This document shows positions 11,745 through 23,088 of a DNA stretch of 64,000 bases, piece after piece. This stretch comes from Trachythela sp. YZ-2020. Lineage: Eukaryota > Cnidaria > Anthozoa > Malacalcyonacea > Clavulariidae. The notes under the pieces are model-generated. The model was given only the letters and a program-made list of their open reading frames with translations, searched no databases and had not been told where the DNA came from. Numbering within the stretch: position 1 is the stretch's first letter; every line of letters starts with the position of its first letter. Location: NCBI GenBank assembly GCA_016169945.1, contig JADLSH010000316.1, positions 1,571,768 through 1,635,767 on the forward strand, written 5' to 3'. The position numbers were made by a program, and so were the translations under genes.

Positions 11745-13597
11745 TTAGCGGTTTCCAAAATAGGCATTGCAAAATGCCATATCATACGCTTCGAATAGTT
11801 CATCTTCATAGGGAAGCGAAATGTTATAGTCTGCACATGGTAAATATAGTGCATTTGCACAAGTGTTTGCAGTCGGAAGAGATGACCATTTCATTGAAGA
11901 AATTGAGGTTACAAATATGATATGTGGTTCAGCTCCAAAGCCAAGAACAGGTTATTCATCAGTTGAAGTTGTAAATTGTAAGATATGCTCAAGGGTAACA
12001 TTACCTCGTTTACTTACCACCAGCTGCTTCTCTTGGATACTTACAAAATGATGCATACAATTGGTTTTCAAATTGTCGGAGATTACTGCCATCTTCTGAA
12101 AATCTGGGTTTTAACATATGCAGCAGCATTCTCCTTGTCAACAAAGGAGCCGCAGAGGGGCGAAAGAGGTGCAAGAATATTGGAAGAGCTTTACCGATTT
12201 CACACAAGCCCAATTTGTTCAGACCTTGGGCAAGAATTGCCAAACAGCTGGATGCTGTTGTTTCATTTATGAAGATTTCCTGTACTTGGTCTTCAGTAAG
12301 AAACCTTGGTATCTTTCCATTTTGCAATACACTAAATGGCATAATCAATCCAAAAGTTTTGTAATCTTCAGAAAGATATTCTTTTAGACCAGTGTCAAAA
12401 TATTTTTGTTTTATATCCTTAAGACAGAACCTAAAAAATTCTCTTCTCGGTCCACCAGCATCTTGTGCACTTTCTCCATAAAAGGACACTTCAAGTGTTA
12501 AGGAGGCTCCTTACAGTTTTAATTCTGTAGCATGCAAATGTGCTCTAAGGTTCACTATTTGCTCATTTTGCATTTTTATCTTCTTTCTTGGATTTTCCTT
12601 CGGTAAAGCTTTTTTATTTTTGGCACACGAGCACCTAAAGTACAAAGTATTGAAGTATGTGATTTTAAAAAATTCCTCGGAGCCGAACGTTTTTTAAATC
12701 TAAAAATTTTTTGCAATAAAAAAAATTCGGCTCTGAGGAATTTTTTTAAAATCGCATATTTTATGCATTTTGTGATTTCTGTATCGTATGCAAATTTTAA
12801 AAACAAATTACTGAAGGAAACAGGAGAAAAATGTATTTATAGTTTGTGTGTGACGTCAGAAAAATCGGGATTTAATTTTTCACGCGAGACAAGCCCTCGA
12901 ATACCGACGCGTGTGGATAACGAAATTTTGGCGCAATCGTGATTCGTGAACTCGTGATATAAAAACTATAAAAGGTTTGTTTATAATACATAAACTTCGT
13001 TTGTACTTTGTACAACTTTGTACAGCTACAGATCCCGCGACACAGAATTAAAACTGTAGGGAGCCTCCTTAACTGAACATCTTCTATACTAGGTATTTCC
13101 TCCATAGCGGTTCCAATGACATCATGGCGATTTATAAGGATAAAATTGGATTCAGTTTTCTCATCAGGTGCACCTGTGTATCCATTTAACGGCTTTCCCT
13201 TAACAAGGAATTTTTTAGCACAACGTAAAATCTCAACTGGGTCTGAGATATTCTGCTGTTGACAGTAGGTGACGCAATGATCTGTAGCTTGAGAAACTGT
13301 ATCTTTATCGTTGTTAATGGCGGCAGTTGTGGTATAAAAGGATTATCTGCAGGTTGTTATATTACAGTAGAGGGTGTAACTTCTGAATGTAATGTTATGC
13401 TAGAATGCGTATCGTCAGGTTGTTGATTCAAAGTGGAAGAGGTAGTATTTAGAGGACTAGGAGTTGATTGTAGAATACTTTGCAATGAAACAAGAGTGTT
13501 TGTCATTTGGTTATTACATTCACTTGTGAAGTCTTTATCTGAACCACTTGCTGAAGTTCTTGTTCTATTTTGATCTTCACTTTCGGCAGTGCCAGAC
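11745..13597 (-). pseudogene. HECT-type E3 ubiquitin ligase, catalytic exon, broken
   Basis: HECT ligases take ubiquitin onto a catalytic Cys and pass it to a substrate. Reading down the minus strand: a low-complexity lead (13597-13330), a segment with DPVEILRCAKKFL and NFILINRHDVIGTAMEEI, the N-lobe (LEVSFYGESAQDAGGPRREF, IMPFSVLQNGKIPRF), then the C-lobe (EPVLGF with its Glu lost, LPTANTCANALYLP, YDMAFCNAYFGNR) and a stop at 11745-11747. The Cys in NTC (codon 11859-11861) sits where the catalytic Cys is expected. Breaks: a MITE at 12502-13068; a +1 shift near 12006-12015; stop TAA at 11952-11954 where family members have Glu; a shift near 13315; and a stop near 13358. I recall similar G2E3-like HECT proteins as multicopy in cnidarians. 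The exon at 17508-18289 is probably its amino-terminal part. Confidence 0.8.
12502..13068. mobile_element. TTAA-flanked MITE (piggyBac-type) inside the HECT exon
   Basis: 567 bp, flanked on both sides by TTAA (12498-12501 and 13069-13072). The terminal inverted repeats read GGAGGCTCC then T or C, then TACAGTTTTAATTCTG, about 26 bp. TTAA duplication is the hallmark of piggyBac-type transposition. No transposase is present, so it is non-autonomous. It contains an internal hairpin: the segment 12660-12692 with CCTCGGAGCCGAA pairs with 12725-12757 containing TTCGGCTCTGAGG. Removing the element with one TTAA leaves CAG TTA ACA CTT GAA, an uninterrupted HECT reading frame. Confidence 0.9.
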
Positions 13598-13857
13598 TAG
13601 ACTCCGTTGTAACTGTTTCTACTAAAATTTATCAATGATAGTTTTAATCAATTAATTTAAGTAAGATGTCATACAGCTAAATCTGCAGCATGCATGTTCG
13701 GCTGGTCATCATCTGTGGGAAACTAAATAAGATATGGAAAAAGGCCGCTGACCCTATAGATGAAGTGTAAGTAGTGGAAAATATACTGTATAATATCAGC
13801 TTAACAGTGTAAAGATTTTTATGAGCTTTTAACCAGAAAACCCAATTGCATGAGACA

Positions 13858-13994
13858 GAGTAACATACTAAAGTAGGGTGTATCTGGGCACATTGCCAGC
13901 TAATGGGTTAACTCAACAGGTTAGTTTTATTGAGTACCACTCCATTTTCTCAGCATAATTGTCAAGAAAACAGTACAATATCAAGCATTAAATT
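13858..13994 (-). repeat. Dispersed repeat, inverted copy of 2040-2200
   Basis: On the minus strand it reads CCATTAGCTGGCAATGTGCC, then CAGATACACCCTACTTTAGTAT and TTACTCTGTCTCATGC. The plus strand at 2078-2142 reads CCATTAGCTGGCAATGTGCT, then CAGATGCACCCTACTTTGGTAT and TTACTCTGTTTAATGC. The two are clearly one repeat family in opposite orientation. No ends or coding capacity were identified. Confidence 0.6.
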
Positions 13995-16900
13995 GTGGGT
14001 GCTGCACACTGACCGACACTAAATGGACTGAGCGCACAATCTATTTTGTCAGGAGCTCGGTGTCCTTATCAATGCTGATGTTATATAGGTCTGACAAACA
14101 GGTGGGCATTTTGCACAGCGCATGCGCTAGTTTAAGAGCGAAACTTGGCGCATTCCCTGAGGCGAGTTGAAGAAATCCAATATGGCGACGCATGGAAGGA
14201 GTGTTTCGTGGATTTCTTTGCTTTTCAAGTTGATAAAACAGCATGTAATCAAAGGAAACTTTGCAATAATTAATGGAAAACATTTAGCAATGCTTCCCAA
14301 AGGTTTTAAAATTTTAAAGAAGTCATTTTGCTCCGTTATTTCTCGTTTTATGCTTTGAAAACAGGCAAGCTCATCAACATTCCCAAGTTACTTCCCATCA
14401 TTTGTTTAAAACTAAACAGAAACAGATTAAATACTTAGCTATATAAGGTATAACAATATTGTTCACTGATCTGAAAGATTCCAGTATTTTTAGTACTCAT
14501 TTGAGCAAAGAATTAGATGTAATTTAATTAAATCCAAACATGCATATCAAGAACAAAAATGGTACAACATGTTTGTAGACTTTTCAATACTTTTTTAATC
14601 ATTTTATAAGGCTGGTATATAAACACAGGATTACTTGTGTTAAACACATGGTATAAATACAATAAAAGTCAAATGTAGCCTACTTAAATTATTATTCTAA
14701 AATTTGAAAACACACCAGGTCTAATTCACATAAATACTGTTAGTTTCTCAAAACAATTTCTATAATCATGAAATTTGGCTAACATTACCAAGTGCACTAT
14801 GAATGATTGATAGTAAGCACTGACATAATGACCTCAGAACACTGTTTTGAATAAAGTAAGCACAATTGCCATACAAAATGTCAATGTGTGGCCATTTCCT
14901 CATAATTAAGAGCTTACATAAAAGAGCATGTTATGTGAATATTATATTTCCAAAAGACCCAAGATGATTAATAAGAGCCTTTTACTAGACTTGACAGTGT
15001 TGTATCAACAACATGGAATAATTTATCTGCAAGAAAAAAACAAAAAAAGAAAATCTTTGGAGAAATGGCCAAAAACAGGGAAATTGTAAGGCAAATGTAG
15101 GACAATAATGGCCAAGGTGTATTTAAAATCCAAGCCAAAGTAGAAAATGATATGCCAGTTACTCTATCAATAATTTTGTTAACACAAAACAGTAAGATAT
15201 GAATCAATACCAAATTGATATAACATTTTCTTAAGGGGGCTGCAGTCGGTGATGGCTGACATACCCATATTCAGAGATAAAAATTTATATCGCGCGCATT
15301 TTCCCAGCATACCCACTAATTTTTCTATGAAGCCTGACTAATAAAGATAATTTTAAGCCATATTTCAGAGAACGGCCAGGGGCAAAATCTTAAGATATGT
15401 TTATTTATATGCCATATCACCATTGCATTTGACAAAGCAAGCACCCTTATATTTAAGACAGCCATAAGAAACTTAAACTCAAACAAATCAATGCGGCATT
15501 TCCTGACTCATAACAACCAATACTTGAGCAGCCTCAAGAAAGTTTTTGCATCTACATTTACTTTATAACAAAGCAACACAGGAGCAATTTCATAAGCATG
15601 TGACAACATGACATTTTCACTGCATAAGTGCATTTGACAATTACAACATCTAGCACATTTTTCCTATTAATGTTTCAAGTTTTAATAAAACAAAGTATGA
15701 TTTAACTTTCATAAAATACTTGGCCAGATACTTGGTCATAAAATACTCATAAAATACTCGGCCAGATTTTGCAAAATTTAAAGAGCAATATGTGTCATTT
15801 TCTTCAAAATGTGTATTTTAGGACACTTGTAATTCCTGATAAGGAAGGACAAACAAATTATTGAACATACCTGTCGAAACAACAATAACTCAGCTTCCAT
15901 CGGAACAGTAAAATAACGACGTGCACTTGCTTGTTTCCAGATTGCTATATCGCAGTACCAGATGCACTCGTTCATCTGCGGATGTTAAGTCCATAAAGTA
16001 TGATATACCAAGATGCAAAACAACGACATATCAACGCTCTTATATTGTAAGAGTTGCTCGGACTTGGAATGTCCTAGCAGATGAACTGAATCCTTATATG
16101 GACAGCTTAGCGGTTTTTAAATCTTTTCTTTTGAAATATTACTTTAACGTCCTGAATACAAGTTTTAATATAGAGGATCCGATAACTTTTAAAACTATCT
16201 GCAGTAAGTGTAATACTGCTCGCAGGCTTAATGACAGAATAACTTGCTGTTTTTAGAACTTAGGAATCTGAGTAAATACTCTGTTTTTTGTTGTAAATAA
16301 TGTAGAATTTATATTCGGGCCCGCTGTAATTGGCTTTTGCTGTTGCGGATACCCTGCCTGTTGTGTCTTTGGAGTTTCTTTTTGTTAAGTATTTGTAAAT
16401 GTAATGTAAAAGGCGAAGTTTTTAAATAAATAAATAAATAAAATAAATATCCTGCTTCTTAAATTCAGACAATGAGTGAAAAATTCCATTTGTTGCCTAT
16501 TTCTAAATAAAAATTCTTCGCATGTTTTCGAGTTCTTAAGCCGTAATACCCGTTGATATAAGCACCACAACTCATTCTTTCATGAAACACTTTAATTTCC
16601 ATGAACAGTCCAGTAAAAAAGCAAAAATTTCCTCTGAAAATTCATCTTTTCAACGTTCGAAGAATAAAATGGCAGTTGAAGAAATGCGCCCGCTATATTT
16701 TATACAGCGTCTGCAAAATGCCCACCTGTTGGTCTGACATGCAAAGCTCAAAAACACAGTCTTTTACTCAGTATATTATCAGAAAACACAACAGAATAAC
16801 ACAACAAATTTTATGAAAAAATATAGCTTAAATACCAAAAATCATCGATGGCCCGAAGCTTTTGTTATGATCGCGTATAAAAACATACTGAAGCAATAAT

Positions 16901-17221
16901 TCTATTTAAAATTAAAAGGTGTGTTTTCAAACTTGCAACAGGAAAATATACTTCTAGAAAACGTTGTTCTCACCTCAAAGGTAATAAATATTTACCAAAA
17001 ACAACAAAGTTCGAAAAAAACCCAAAGAATTGATAAAAATTTTAAAAATAAACTGTGGAGTTTTCAAAAGCAAAACTCGCCCGCGAGCACAAACAACAGA
17101 AAAATATTAGTATGCGGTCATATTCATCGACGCGAGGACCTATATGACGTCAGCAACGGTGAGGACACCTTTGACCTCGAGCACTCAGTCCATTTAGTAT
17201 AGGTCAGTGGTGCTACACCAC
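13995..17221. mobile_element. 3.2-kb inverted-repeat element in the HECT intron
   Basis: The left end reads GTGGGTGCTGCACACTGACC followed by ACTAAATGGACTGAGCGC. The right end, on the opposite strand, reads GTGGTGTAGCACCACTGACC followed by ACTAAATGGACTGAGTGC. Similarity continues inward (GGTGTCCTTATCAATGCTGA against GGTGTCCTCACCGTTGCTGA, then TATATAGGTC against CATATAGGTC), so the terminal inverted repeat is about 110 bp and diverged. A subterminal pair (CAGGTGGGCATTTTGCA near 14100; its complement near 16712) supports this. No transposase ORF was found, and a LINE 3' end lies within it. The target duplication is not clear. It is probably an old non-autonomous DNA transposon. Confidence 0.6.
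15921..16449 (+). mobile_element. 3' end of a CR1/L2-type LINE
   Basis: The frame to 16256 reads YQRSYIVRVARTWNVLADEL, then LAVFKSFLLKYYF and TICSKCNTARRLNDRITCCF before the stop. This is the characteristic carboxy end of CR1/L2-like ORF2 proteins (a VR.AR.WN.LP segment and a C-x2-C-NTAR segment ending CCF). About 165 bp of 3' UTR follows, then an AAATAAATAAAT tail at 16424-16449, as expected for LINEs ending in a simple repeat. It is 5'-truncated, so the reverse transcriptase core is absent. The orientation opposes the surrounding HECT locus. The 5' edge is uncertain (15900-15970). Confidence 0.8.
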
Positions 17222-17507
17222 AGAAACCATAGAATCCCTCTCTCTCTATTCCCCCCTTCAATAACTAAACCTTTCCCTTTCTAATAAGCTCTCCTGTCTA
17301 TTAAAACCCCTCTCTCCAATAAGCCCCCTGAACATGAGTTGAAATATACAAAAACCTGTGGAAGTATATTAGTAGAGGATTAGAGTATTAGGTTTTTACA
17401 GGTTTATTTATACAGTTTAACAAAACTGAATGGAGCTACCTTAAATAAATTGTCACTGGTATATAACAGCAACAAACAAAGGTGAAATGTAAATAATGCA
17501 ACTTTAC
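17222..17507. other. Intron-side non-coding stretch
   Basis: Contains pyrimidine-rich phrases (CCCTCTCTCTCTATTCCCCC, CCTCTCTCCAATAAGCCCCC) that recur in looser form near 18550 (CCCTCATTCCAATATAGTCC). No coding signal. Confidence 0.35.
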
Positions 17508-18289
17508 CTTTCTTTTCAAAATCAAATGAACTATTTTCAGGATCTTCTTCAACAAGTACACAATCGAAACCATCCTTTATCTTAATATAAATACACCCTT
17601 GTCCGAAAGCAACTTGATCTGCTGGTAGTTGTATTCCCCAACACTTACGGGCTTAGTAATTCTTCGGCGATTGGCTCTCACAAACGCGAAGTCCTTGTAC
17701 GTTACTAGTGGGAACTTTAGACGAATAGCTTCACCAAGTTTGTGGCGAATATCCTTCTCATTTGCTCTATTTGTCATTTCAATGAAACCACGAAGGGAAA
17801 TCATGTTATCATTCAAAACAAATGCATCCTCACAGTCTTCTTCAACTTGCAGTAACACAAGTTCGAAGATTTTATATTTATCTTCCAAACGAGGCCTTTT
17901 GGGCGCTGGTTTAGAAGAGGTAGCTCTCAGTCGTTTTTTTTACCCAAACGTGAATACACGCCCTTCGACGAAGACTGTTGAATCATCAGCCGTGCCCGAT
18001 TTACAGCCGAGGCAACTACACTAACGTGCTGAGTCTGCTGACTTGTTGAACTCGTAGAGCCTTCGCTTTGACCACGTTCTGTGCTGTTATTAACAGTAGT
18101 GATCGGGGTGTTGACAGGCTCCATTCGTCTCTGTCCAGCACGTTCTCGAGTATTTGACTGCTGTGCTCGCTCGCTCGAAAGGTTATTAGGTTGTTCATCC
18201 GATCTCCCAGTTAAAAATGAGTTAATCAAGCTGCTAGCTTGATTTAAACAGTTTGAAAGTTGGCGAATGTTTGATTCGTTATCGTCCAT
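17508..18289 (-). CDS. HECT-type ligase, amino-terminal exon (two one-base breaks)
   Basis: The ATG at 18289 opens MDDNESNIRQLSNCLNQASS, followed by a Ser/Thr/Gln-rich linker. After one frame change it reads KPAPKRPRLEDKYKIFELVL, then EDAFVLNDNMISLRGFIEM, RLKFPLVTYKDFAFVRANRR and YNYQQIKLLSDKGVF. After a second change it reads IKIKDGFDCVLVEED and ENSSFDFEKK, ending at donor GTAAAG (17506-17507). Both changes sit in homopolymers: an A8 run (17934-17941), where 6 or 9 would keep frame, and a T3 run (17589-17591), where 4 would. The sequence resembles the amino-terminal domain I associate with cnidarian HECT proteins, and the HECT catalytic exon lies 3.9 kb downstream on the same strand. I infer one gene with a transposon-filled intron, but no acceptor with matching phase was found, so two neighbouring family members remain possible. 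Confidence 0.6.
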
Positions 18290-18329
18290 CTTGTTTTCAA
18301 GCGAACAATGCTAAAGCCCTGGGTACAAG

Positions 18330-18440
18330 GTCATGTTGAACGTTGAATAAATTAGTCAGTTGAATGTTGAAACATTTGTGGAATAGATTTGTTGAATGTT
18401 GAATGTTGAATAGATTTATTGAATGTTGAATAGATTTGAG
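18330..18440. repeat. Short TTGAATGTTGAATAGATT minisatellite
   Basis: Degenerate tandem units of about 18-26 bp built from GTTGAATGTTGAATAGATTT, located 40-150 bp upstream of the ATG at 18289, so in the probable promoter or 5' UTR of that gene. Confidence 0.7.
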
Positions 18441-18916
18441 GCTAATAAATTTATTAAAAATAGAGAGAGGCTAATAATTTACTCTTCTGAAAAGGGGTCA
18501 TTTCCCTTAGAGGGGTTGGGTTTATTATTATACTTGCTTTACAGTCTACATTAAGTCCCTCATTCCAATATAGTCCCTCTTTCCAGTATAGTTTGAAAGA
18601 GAGTCTTGTCAAAATTAGACTTGAAATTATGCTGTAATTATGGTAACTTCTTTCCTTAATATTTCAGTTCGATAATCTGTTCAGTGTACAGTACGTACCG
18701 TAATTGGTTACTGTATTATTCGGTTTAGTATTCAGGTTATTCTTCCCAGAAGTAGTTACTTTTATCATCTGTTCAGAATTTTTCTGTTCAGTATCCCTGG
18801 CTAATATAACACCCTAGTAGATACTGAAATACACAAGGCTCAGAGCTTTTGAGTTTTTATTTGGAGAGTTAATCAAGACATACTTTGACTTGAAATGATG
18901 GGAAATAACCTAACGG
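18441..18916. other. Non-coding stretch
   Basis: Only a loose CCCTC/CCAATATAG repeat near 18550-18600 is seen. No gene recognised. Confidence 0.35.
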
Positions 18917-19157
18917 CAGTGGCAGACACCAGAAGAGAGGCGAAGGGGATGATAGCTGATCAGATTAACTGTGTAACAAAGCTGTATAATTATATGATTT
19001 TATAACCACAAAAGCCTTGATAGACTACAACTTAAGTAAATCGTAAGCCAAAAAAGTTTTGAGACTTCGATCACATTTGCAGCAATAACGGGTGGCTATG
19101 CTGTTAGTTGGAAACCTAAGTTTGCACCTCCAATATTGTGTGAAGTGTCTGCCACTG
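18917..19157. mobile_element. hAT-like MITE
   Basis: 241 bp. The terminal inverted repeats begin CAGTGGCAGACAC, with CAGTG-type ends as usual in hAT elements. Flanking 8-bp sequences CCTAACGG (18909-18916) and CCTAATGG (19158-19165) match at 7 of 8 positions, as expected for a hAT target duplication. No transposase. Confidence 0.8.
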
Positions 19158-19286
19158 CCTAATGGTCTAACATAATTTAATTGGTAAACATACAAGGTTT
19201 CCTTGGTTATAATTCTCCCGAGATCTGGCTAACACCTGAAACAAGAATAGTTATTATTTAGGGACTATTTGGTGGGATTATAACAG

Positions 19287-19990
19287 GGGATTGTCCCCGA
19301 GCCAATGGCGCGAAGCGCCGTTTCGGGCGGCAGCCCGGGGCGAGGGTACTAATTCTGCTTCGCTATTTACACCTGTGAAGAGGAGAGCTAGCCGATTTCA
19401 AAGTTCGTCAATAATCGCGGGCGCGTGGCTATGGTTCAAGGTTGGTGGGTGGTCATCCCACTGATCTCAAAAGTATGGCGGATTGTCAGGATTAGAGTGA
19501 GTGAGATTATAGAAAAACTTGAGAAAGTCTGAAATAAAAGTCGCTTTTGGGACTTTAAAGAAAGAGCTGTGGGACGGGTCTTATCACTTTTACTTTAGCA
19601 AAAAAAGATAAGAAGAGTCCAAGAGATAAATTATCGAAAAAAATAAAATATATAGACGCAGGTTTGTTATATTATTAAAAGTGTTGATGTATTTTTGTTC
19701 TAAAAGCTCCTGCTTTATATACATAGTTTTTCATTTATTTCCGGTTAAAGTATCATATATTTTATATTAACAAAAAGATCTAAGTTAAAAGGAGAACGAA
19801 ATCATTTTTACGATTATATTTAAGCTGATTTCATTTCAAAAAGGAATTTATCGGTAAAACGCAGTTTAGCTTTATGAACATTTCGAAACGTTATATATGA
19901 ACGGAAGGTTGAATTTTACATTAGTAAAAAGTTTGTATTATTTTGTGTCTGTGTTGCCATGACTACAGTGCTTCAACTACTTGAAACATA
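19287..19990 (-). repeat. Hairpin-ended repeat family, copy 3
   Basis: On the minus strand the blocks occur in the order of the other copies: CACTGTAGTCATGGCAACAC, then AAATTCAACCTTCCG, AACGTTTCGAAATGTTCATA, and finally GGTGTAAATAGCG and AATTAGTACCCTCGCCCC with CGGCGCTTCGCGCC and GGCTCGGGG. It carries an extra GGGCGGCAGCCCGGG segment in the terminal hairpin. It is shorter and more diverged than the other two. The outer left end was not located. Confidence 0.6.
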
Positions 19991-20567
19991 TTTCCGTTGC
20001 GTATCTTTCAATAAACCCTGTGAAAACCCCTTAACTAACTACAAAAATGGTAGAAAACTATAGCGAAATCCTGAGAGAGATATTGCAACATTCAGACACT
20101 ATTACTAGATTAGAGAAATGAACTAACCAAACATGAGATAACATTTGTAATTAACAAGAGGGTTCTCTATAGTTTTATATCTTCTGACACCCCTGATAAC
20201 ATTAGTACAGTTTTCCTGTTCACATTCCAGAATTAACTTTTAGAAAAGGAACAACGTTAAATGTCCCACAGTAAATAATGCACAAACAGCTAGAAATTTA
20301 CTATGTTTGTTGTCTTAAAAGCAAGCTAGATTATATGTACTTTGTCTCAGTGGTGAAGTTAGACATTAGAAAGTGGACATGCTATATGCAAACTAATGTA
20401 TTTTTATATTATTGAAACTTTTAGAAATGTATTGTCTTTAGCCTAAGTGCACATTTATTTGAATAGCACGACCTGTTGCCATGGCTTAAGCTTTTCCACT
20501 GCTCTTTCTAAGTGCAACCAATTTGAGTTATTATAGGGAGAGTGGGAGACTGCCTGGACATTATCTA
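19991..20567. other. Non-coding stretch before the Tc1-type element
   Basis: A+T-rich. No ORF, RNA or repeat signal recognised. It ends in the TA (20566-20567) that is the left target duplication of the next element. Confidence 0.35.
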
Positions 20568-20992
20568 CTACCATTTGCAAGCAACCGGCAAATGCGAACG
20601 TTTTTTTACGTTTGTTTACGTTTCAAACGTACACGTTTGACGTTACTAGCATATCAGTTTCAACCTATCAATCAAACTGTTTAAACTGCGAAACAAACAC
20701 GTTTGTAAGTCCCACCCGTATTGTATAAGAAACGTAACAGCAATTATGACATGTTTGAATATTACATATAAATACAATTGCAAATACAATGTCTGTGCAA
20801 ATCAACGTTGCATACGGCCATAATTACGAACGTTGTAAAAAGAGTACTATTTCGGAGCGAGCTTTAAAATAATTAAATTTACAAAGCCTTTCAAAGATTG
20901 TTAGGGAAACGGTTGGCACTTTCTCTCAGGGCGCAAAACCCTTCGAATACAGTACCGAGAGGACAAAGGAACTTTTGTCACAATAACAAATA

Positions 20993-22313
20993 AGATGTAG
21001 ATGATGCCACAAACTCCTGTCAACCAATATCACAAGGAGACGCAAACATTACCCGCTTGTGTTTGAGAGTCGATGATGCCTGTACGCGAATCGATAATGC
21101 TGAATATTCTCAAACATCACCTCCAAGGAAACGTCCGCGCCCATGTGAAACATCAAAGAGAAGCTTATCTTTTGATTCCGGTGACAAAGAAGAAGAAATT
21201 AGACAACTTGACCGTGATTCAAGTTCTTCAGTCGTTCAACGTACGCCGTTTCAAAGAAAGTCGAGAGCAACATTGAAGAAAAAGGTCTGCAAGGAAAGAA
21301 CACAAGTACAACGAAAGGTTTTGAGAATGAAATCCAACCCTGCGGACGGTAACATGTGTCGTAACTGCCACATGCGACGAACCTCGCACGAAGTTGTTCC
21401 TATGAGAAATGTTGCTCAGCATTTAGTTGTGGAGAGGAAAAACTTCATCCGGGCGAGGTTGACTCCCGAGGAACACGTTGCTCTATACAATTAAAAGCTC
21501 AAGCAGGACATTGCGAAACTTGAACAAGACCGAGATTTAAGAAAGGAATCGTCCCAGAAACGTAACGAAAGTTTGGCTAAAAAAGTTGAAACAACTCTTA
21601 TGCAGGAAAATGTGAACTTTTACATGGTTAATGGAAGTAAGAATTGGTCACTATTACGCAAGCATGTCTATATTGTGGAAAAATACTGCAAGGAACATTT
21701 CGGTGGAATAATACCTGCAAAACATAATCTTTCTGAAATCTTAAGCTTGGCAATAGAAAGATAAAACACGATCCAATTGGGCCAAACGAAGAGCAAAGAG
21801 CAGCAAACACAAGTAAAGTCCAAGAGAGGAAATCCGGCAAAAATATATTAGAAACACGCGGTATCACATTTCCAGACCCAAACTGTGCGTCTACATCACA
21901 ATCTTCTAGTTTACTTTATCGCTGTCAGCCCATTACAATAGAGGAGGAACAAGCACAACTCGATATAGCATTGCGACAAAGTGTATTGGAATCGAGGAGT
22001 ACTCCTTCTAGCCCCAACAATTAGTCGAAGCATCAATTTCACAACTACCGCCACAAATGCCAAAGCCGTTTATGTTTCATTCTCCGCTTTTTAACGGACA
22101 TATTAATCCTTATTTTCCGTATCAAAATCCTGCAATTTTTCAACCGACACCCACTCTCATAGCAGTGAGAGCATATCGTCATCATCATGCAGCAAAAACA
22201 ATTCCGGCGAATTAGAGCGGCCTCACGAGGTAGCACAGTCTGAGGTAACTGACGCAGCCATGCAGTTGATATCTCTATCCTCTCGACAGTCTTCTACTGC
22301 TGAGAAAAATTAG
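20993..22313 (+). pseudogene. Transposon accessory protein with UIM-like motif
   Basis: I do not recognise this family. From about 20993 it reads DVDDATNSCQPISQGDANIT without an ATG, so a 5' exon may be missing. A basic stretch follows (PPRKRPRP), then a CRNCHMRR CxxC segment and an Arg/Lys/Glu-rich, probably helical region. TAA at 21492-21494 is in frame, and the same frame resumes with KLKQDIAKLEQDRDLRKESS and VETTLMQENVNFYMVNGSKN to 21764. A shift near 21760 leads to HDPIGPNEEQRAANTSK and then EEEQAQLDIALRQSVLES (21941-21994), which fits the ubiquitin-interacting motif: acidic run, Leu, Ala four before Ser, Glu three after. Further shifts give a Pro/Phe/His-rich segment and a Ser-rich tail ending in TAG 22311-22313. 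Its role is unknown; DNA binding or ubiquitin recognition are only suggestions. Confidence 0.55.
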
Positions 22314-23088
22314 AACGATGAAAACTATTAAAAATCCAACTTTCGAGTTTCCTTGAGTTTATATAAGATAACAGGGTTTTTTAAATTCGATAAAAACTGC
22401 TATTAATATCGATCAGAACTTATTACTGTAAATTATTAATATTTATCTGGACTATATATATAGTCAGAAGTTTATTCATATATTATATGTAATCCAGGTT
22501 AATAATTTAACTGCTGCAAGTTCTTCGCTATTTTGTTTCGATTTGAACAAATAGTTCTATGAAATCGGGCAGTCTTGACTTTTAATTTGACGATTTCCTG
22601 ACAGTGGTAAGTCAAAATACTGATAATTCAAAAATATAGCGAGAAACTTACAAATCAGAATCGCTTGTGAGGTTTGTAAGTTGTGTTGCTTTCTTACCTG
22701 TTAAATCTGGAATTGACATTGTTTATGTTGCCAATGGTATAAATACTGCAATAGTCAATAGACAATACAGTACATTAGTGGACATGATGTTCATATACAG
22801 TTATAATATCAATAATAAAGCATTGAACAAACTTTCAACCCAAATTGGTTAGTCATGCAGTGTCCAATACTCCAATATAGATTATAGTACAGGTTTATCG
22901 CGAGTTTAATGCAATCTATAACTGTCGCGAGATTAAATAACAGTGTCAGTATTGATTTTAATACAAAAACATGCCACGCCTTTCAATTGTACCGAAATTA
23001 TATATTAATCCGTGACCGTGTGCAGGTTATTACAGTAACATTAAATATACATGTTATTACAGTAATATTAACGAATTATACAGTAATA
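22314..23088. other. Spacer between the two convergent transposon genes
   Basis: A+T-rich. It contains a loose repetition of ATTACAGTAATATTAACGAA-type phrases at 23025-23095, just beyond the transposase stop. No additional ORF is supported. Confidence 0.4.
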
